Assembly: GCA_013375495.1 (NCBI GenBank)
Contig: JABXKC010000062.1
Span: 1-9,130 of the forward strand
DNA from: Promethearchaeota archaeon
GTDB lineage: Archaea; Asgardarchaeota; Lokiarchaeia; Sigynarchaeales; SOKP01
Direction of reading: 5' to 3'
DNA length: 9,130 nt
Under the pieces are notes generated by a model. It was not told where the DNA came from and did not search any database. It was given only the letters and a program-made list of their open reading frames with translations. Of this stretch, positions 7,498-9,130 are shown piece by piece (the first letter of the stretch is position 1; each line of letters starts with the position of its first letter). Both the position numbers and the translations under genes were made by a program.

Positions 7498-7539
7498 TTA
7501 ATAAAATCAAGCAGTAAGTTTCCTTAAGTCGTATAAGAA

Positions 7540-7574
7540 GGTGGCTCCTGCCACCACAACCTAATACTTAGGTT
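7540..7574 (+). repeat. Two tandem perfect hairpins
   Basis: GGTGGC (7540-7545) pairs with GCCACC (7550-7555) around TCCT. Immediately after it, AACCTAA (7558-7564) pairs with TTAGGTT (7568-7574) around TAC. No T-tract follows, so they are not an obvious terminator. They lie 24 bp before a strong ribosome site and ATG (7598). They could be leader RNA structure or the subterminal hairpins of a vanished insertion sequence; I cannot tell which. Confidence 0.45.
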
Positions 7575-7597
7575 AGAAATAATAAAGGAGAAGAATT

Positions 7598-7669
7598 ATG
7601 CTATCAGGACTTAAATCTTGATTAGTAGCAGGAGTCATTACTTTTACATTTAACTCATTAAATAATTGA
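7598..7669 (+). pseudogene. Broken micro-ORF with strong ribosome site
   Basis: AGGAG (7586-7590) stands 7 bp before the ATG at 7598. The frame reads MLSGLKS, hits a TGA at 7619-7621, and continues as LVAGVITFTFNSLNN to a TGA at 7667-7669. The product is not recognised; the second half is hydrophobic. The good ribosome site argues that a gene once began here. The rest of 7498-7757 shows no coding sequence that I can support apart from the open stretch noted for the regulator. Confidence 0.28.
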
Positions 7670-7672
7670 GTC

Positions 7673-7682
7673 TTTATAAAAG
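7673..7682 (+). promoter_or_regulatory. TATA box before the winged-helix regulator
   Basis: TTTATAAAAG predicts a transcript start near 7705, about 50 nt before the TTG at 7758. A TTTACATT half-site lies just upstream at 7643-7650; the same word forms the inverted repeat at 8135-8157. Confidence 0.4.
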
Positions 7683-7757
7683 AAAAAATCGGTTTTAAAA
7701 GTTATAGAAGATTACAATTCCTCTAAGCTTAAGTTTCAGATCTTTCGAAACTCATCC

Positions 7758-8063
7758 TTGATTGAAGATTTTATGAAAATAAACACACAAATTACTGATA
7801 GTTATGAAAAATATTTAAATGTCATAATTGATTACACAAGGACAAATAATTATGTAACTTCCGGAAATTTAGCTAAGGAACTCAAACTTCATAGATCAAC
7901 TGTTCAAGGATTCTTGAAAGCAAAGAAAGAGTTTTTTGATAATTTTCTCAAAGTTAATATCGGTAAAAATCGCGTAAAATTTTACAGTTTAACCAAAAAG
8001 GGAAAAAGGTATATAGAATTAATACAATACATTAAAGAATATTATAAATTCAAGATTTTCTAA
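7758..8063 (+). CDS. Winged helix-turn-helix DNA-binding protein
   Basis: The start may be the TTG at 7758 or the ATG at 7773; neither has a clear Shine-Dalgarno site. The core reads IIDYTRTNNYVTSGNLAKEL and KLHRSTVQGFLKAKK, a typical first helix plus helix-turn-helix. A wing follows (NRVKFYSLTKKGKRYIEL) like those of MarR- and ArsR-type regulators. At 96-101 residues it is the size of a bare winged helix, with no effector domain or metal-binding cysteines. The frame stays open upstream to 7680 with plausible residues (VLKVIEDYNSSKLKFQIF) but no start codon, so the N-terminus may have been longer. It lies 115 bp before the interrupted ATPase and its putative operator, so it is a candidate regulator of that gene and of itself. 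Confidence 0.75.
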   Translation: MIEDFMKINTQITDSYEKYLNVIIDYTRTNNYVTSGNLAKELKLHRSTVQGFLKAKKEFFDNFLKVNIGKNRVKFYSLTKKGKRYIELIQYIKEYYKFKIF

Positions 8064-8134
8064 AAAGAGAATATTTATTTTTAACATATTTATCCAGTTA
8101 ATATAAAGAATTATATGAGGGATATTATTATATT

Positions 8135-8157
8135 TTTACATTATATTCAAATGTAAA
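8135..8157. promoter_or_regulatory. Perfect 8-bp inverted repeat, candidate operator of the ATPase
   Basis: TTTACATT (8135-8142) and AATGTAAA (8150-8157) are perfect inverted copies separated by 7 bp. They lie just after a TATA-like TTATATTT (8128-8135) and before the ribosome site at 8166. This position could let a bound dimer block initiation. A single half-site occurs at 7643-7650, upstream of the winged-helix gene. Confidence 0.45.
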
Positions 8158-8165
8158 TTATTTTA

Positions 8166-8170
8166 GAGGT
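8166..8170 (+). promoter_or_regulatory. Ribosome binding site that points to an ATT start
   Basis: GAGGT is followed seven bases later by ATT at 8178, in the frame of the ATPase. No ATG or GTG precedes the conserved LRLKVW segment; the first conventional alternative is the TTG at 8205, which has no ribosome site. The remnant at 183 has an ATG at nearly the same distance from its KVW (14 codons back, against 13 from the ATT), so the ATT may be a mutated ATG or a non-standard start. Confidence 0.45.
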
Positions 8171-8492
8171 TTTTAATATTCAGAGAGAAAGTGAAGAAAA
8201 TAACTTGAGATTGAAAGTATGGCGCATTATTAACTTAATTCAAGCAAACCAATTGTTCGTACACTCAAAAAAACTTAAAATTAAACACTTAGATCCTGCT
8301 TCAAATAAAATCAAAGAAAATACACTTCCAGAAATATTGTCATTGTGTATTCTTAATGCTATTGTTCCAAATTCAGCAATGTTACTAGTTGGAGGTCATG
8401 GAGGAGGGAAAACTACTTTAGTTAAGTTATTAGGACGTATGTTTACGGGAAAATCACTAAACGAACTAGAGACTTCAATTGTAAGGGGTCAC

Positions 8493-8522
8493 AGTTAAGC
8501 TTGATTAAGGTTTAACGGCTAA
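8493..8522 (+). other. Insertion 1 in the ATPase gene, about 30 nt
   Basis: It lies between ...VRGH and PQLTEEKL. It contains three in-frame stops (TAA 8496, TGA 8502, TAA 8520), yet the same frame resumes after it. Its boundaries come from the expected family sequence RGHPQLTEE and may be off by a few bases. Inside, GTTAAGCTT (8494-8502) folds back on 8507-8516 with one bulge and one G-U pair. Outside, TGTAAG (8480-8485) is complementary to CTTACA (8529-8534), so the two coding flanks can pair across it. Confidence 0.65.
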
Positions 8523-8786
8523 CCACAACTTACAGAAGAGAAGCTAGTTGGGACATTGAAACTTGGAAAACTAATGAGTAAAGGTGAAGAAGAAGTAGTA
8601 TGGAGGAAATTTGTAACAAGTTTTTGGAAGATAATAGATGAAGTGAATAGATTAACACCTTATGCTCAAGATATACTTTTATCCTTATTAGCAGAAGGAC
8701 AAGTGAAATATTATGATTCTGTAATAGATGTAAATAAATACTCCCTGTTCGCTACCATTAATCCACAAGATGTTGGGACCTTCGAA

Positions 8787-8816
8787 ACTTGATTTGAAAT
8801 ACAAATCATGCGGAAC
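8787..8816 (+). other. Insertion 2 in the ATPase gene, about 30 nt
   Basis: It lies between GTFE and LSQPFKDRF, where the family normally has an unbroken GTFEL-x-x-PF-x-DRF. It contains an in-frame TGA (8790) and preserves the frame. Inside, TGATTTG (8790-8796) pairs with CAAATCA (8802-8808) around a 5-nt loop. Outside, GTTGGGAC (8772-8779) is a perfect complement of GTCCCAAC (8819-8826). Near-direct repeats CGAAACTTG (8783-8791) and CGGAACTTG (8811-8819) flank it, spaced 28 nt. Confidence 0.65.
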
Positions 8817-9130
8817 TTGTCCCAACCCTTCAAAGATCGGTTTGGAATTTCAATCCCAATCGTGATGCCTGCTAGTCACGATTTAGAATTGATTTTAACT
8901 GGTAAAGACGAAAAATATAGTGGCTTTGACGAACTTATCCAAGTGCCAAAAGTCTTAATTCTTGATGAACTAATGGAAATATGGTACTATGTGAATAAAA
9001 TTCCCTTCGATGCAGATGTAAATAATTATATCCATGCAATCATCAGAGACTTTACGTTATGCGAGAGAGTAGATAAAGGGAGTTCTGAAAATCTCAAACC
9101 AAGTACAGGTTTATGCTCAGGATGTCATTT

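Larger units (their letters stand above)
8178..9130 (+). pseudogene. MoxR-like AAA+ ATPase interrupted by two in-frame, stop-bearing insertions (3' partial)
   Basis: A single frame carries a complete ATPase core. An N-terminal LRLKVWRIINLIQANQLF is followed by Walker A GGHGGGKT (8391-8414), VRGH, then after the first insertion PQLTEEKLVGTLKLGKL, Walker B IIDEVNR (8631-8651) and sensor 1 ATINPQ. After the second insertion come LSQPFKDRFG, with the arginine of DRF as the expected finger, and IPIVMPASHDLELIL. The window ends at a cysteine pair (LCSGC). MoxR ATPases are hexameric remodelling chaperones that often act with VWA proteins. Stops at 8496, 8502, 8520 and 8790 lie only inside the two insertions (8493-8522 and 8787-8816). 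Outside them, about 890 nt show no stop or frameshift. Read separately, the pieces could be mistaken for two or three small genes. The gene may be a pseudogene, or it may be expressed by RNA removal or ribosome bypass of the insertions. The start is probably the ATT at 8178. Confidence 0.85.

Noticed and set aside
8496..8792. Stops in the ATPase gene as recoded codons (selenocysteine, pyrrolysine or a changed code)
   Set aside because: Insertion 1 contains TAA as well as TGA, the extra codons have no counterpart in the family, and both breaks restore the frame only when about 30 nt is removed.
8783..8819. Simple slippage duplication between CGAAACTTG and CGGAACTTG
   Set aside because: The repeats are 28 nt apart, so loss or gain between them would shift the frame; they do not explain a 30-nt in-frame insertion.
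8480..8826. Canonical bulge-helix-bulge introns
   Set aside because: I could not fit two 3-nt bulges around a 4-bp helix at junctions that keep the frame; only the general helix-loop-helix layout is present.
1..9130. CRISPR arrays, tRNA or rRNA genes
   Set aside because: No regularly spaced repeats, tRNA cloverleaf or rRNA-like conserved stretches were seen on either strand by eye.

Overview
The window looks like chromosomal DNA from an archaeon, most likely an Asgard (Lokiarchaeia-like) lineage. The DNA is AT-rich. It has archaeal TATA-like boxes and GGTGA/AGGAG Shine-Dalgarno sites. It encodes a Rab-like small GTPase fused to a response-regulator receiver domain, a large leucine-rich-repeat protein, a membrane-anchored surface-protein tail ending in an IPGF segment, and a MoxR-like AAA+ ATPase of a type I associate with Asgard genomes. 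The taxonomic call is inference from gene content; no marker gene is present.

Layout. 1-97 is the 3' end of an unidentified gene. 98-442 holds a promoter and a decayed N-terminal stub (183-318) that resembles the start of the MoxR-like ATPase at the right end. 443-1717 (minus) encodes a 424-aa protein with a DUF4145/HEPN-like core. After a divergent intergenic region with an inverted repeat, 2001-3371 (plus) encodes the GTPase-receiver-zinc finger fusion. A two-gene operon follows: a 70-aa basic protein (3641-3853) and a 780-aa protein with a zinc knuckle and two LRR arrays (3862-6204). 6348-6917 encodes a protein with one N-terminal membrane segment. Converging on it from the minus strand are a 48-aa zinc ribbon (6979-7125) and, translationally coupled upstream of it, the C-terminal remnant of a surface protein (7135-7497). 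7498-7757 has no intact gene; it carries two tandem hairpins and a broken micro-ORF with a good ribosome site. 7758-8063 is a winged-helix regulator.

The most striking object is the ATPase from 8178 to the right edge. Its frame is broken twice by stop-bearing insertions. Each insertion appears to be 30 nt long, and removing both restores a conserved uninterrupted frame. Each lies inside a pair of complementary flanks from the coding sequence and can itself fold into a hairpin. This could be an RNA-level excision element, a ribosomal bypass element, or unusually tidy pseudogenisation. The sequence alone cannot decide.

Functionally, the GTPase fusion and the LRR protein suggest a signalling neighbourhood. 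The regulator at 7758-8063 lies just upstream of a perfect 8-bp inverted repeat in front of the ATPase, which suggests local control. The left and right ends, which carry the ATPase stub and the interrupted ATPase, look like dynamic, partly decayed DNA.
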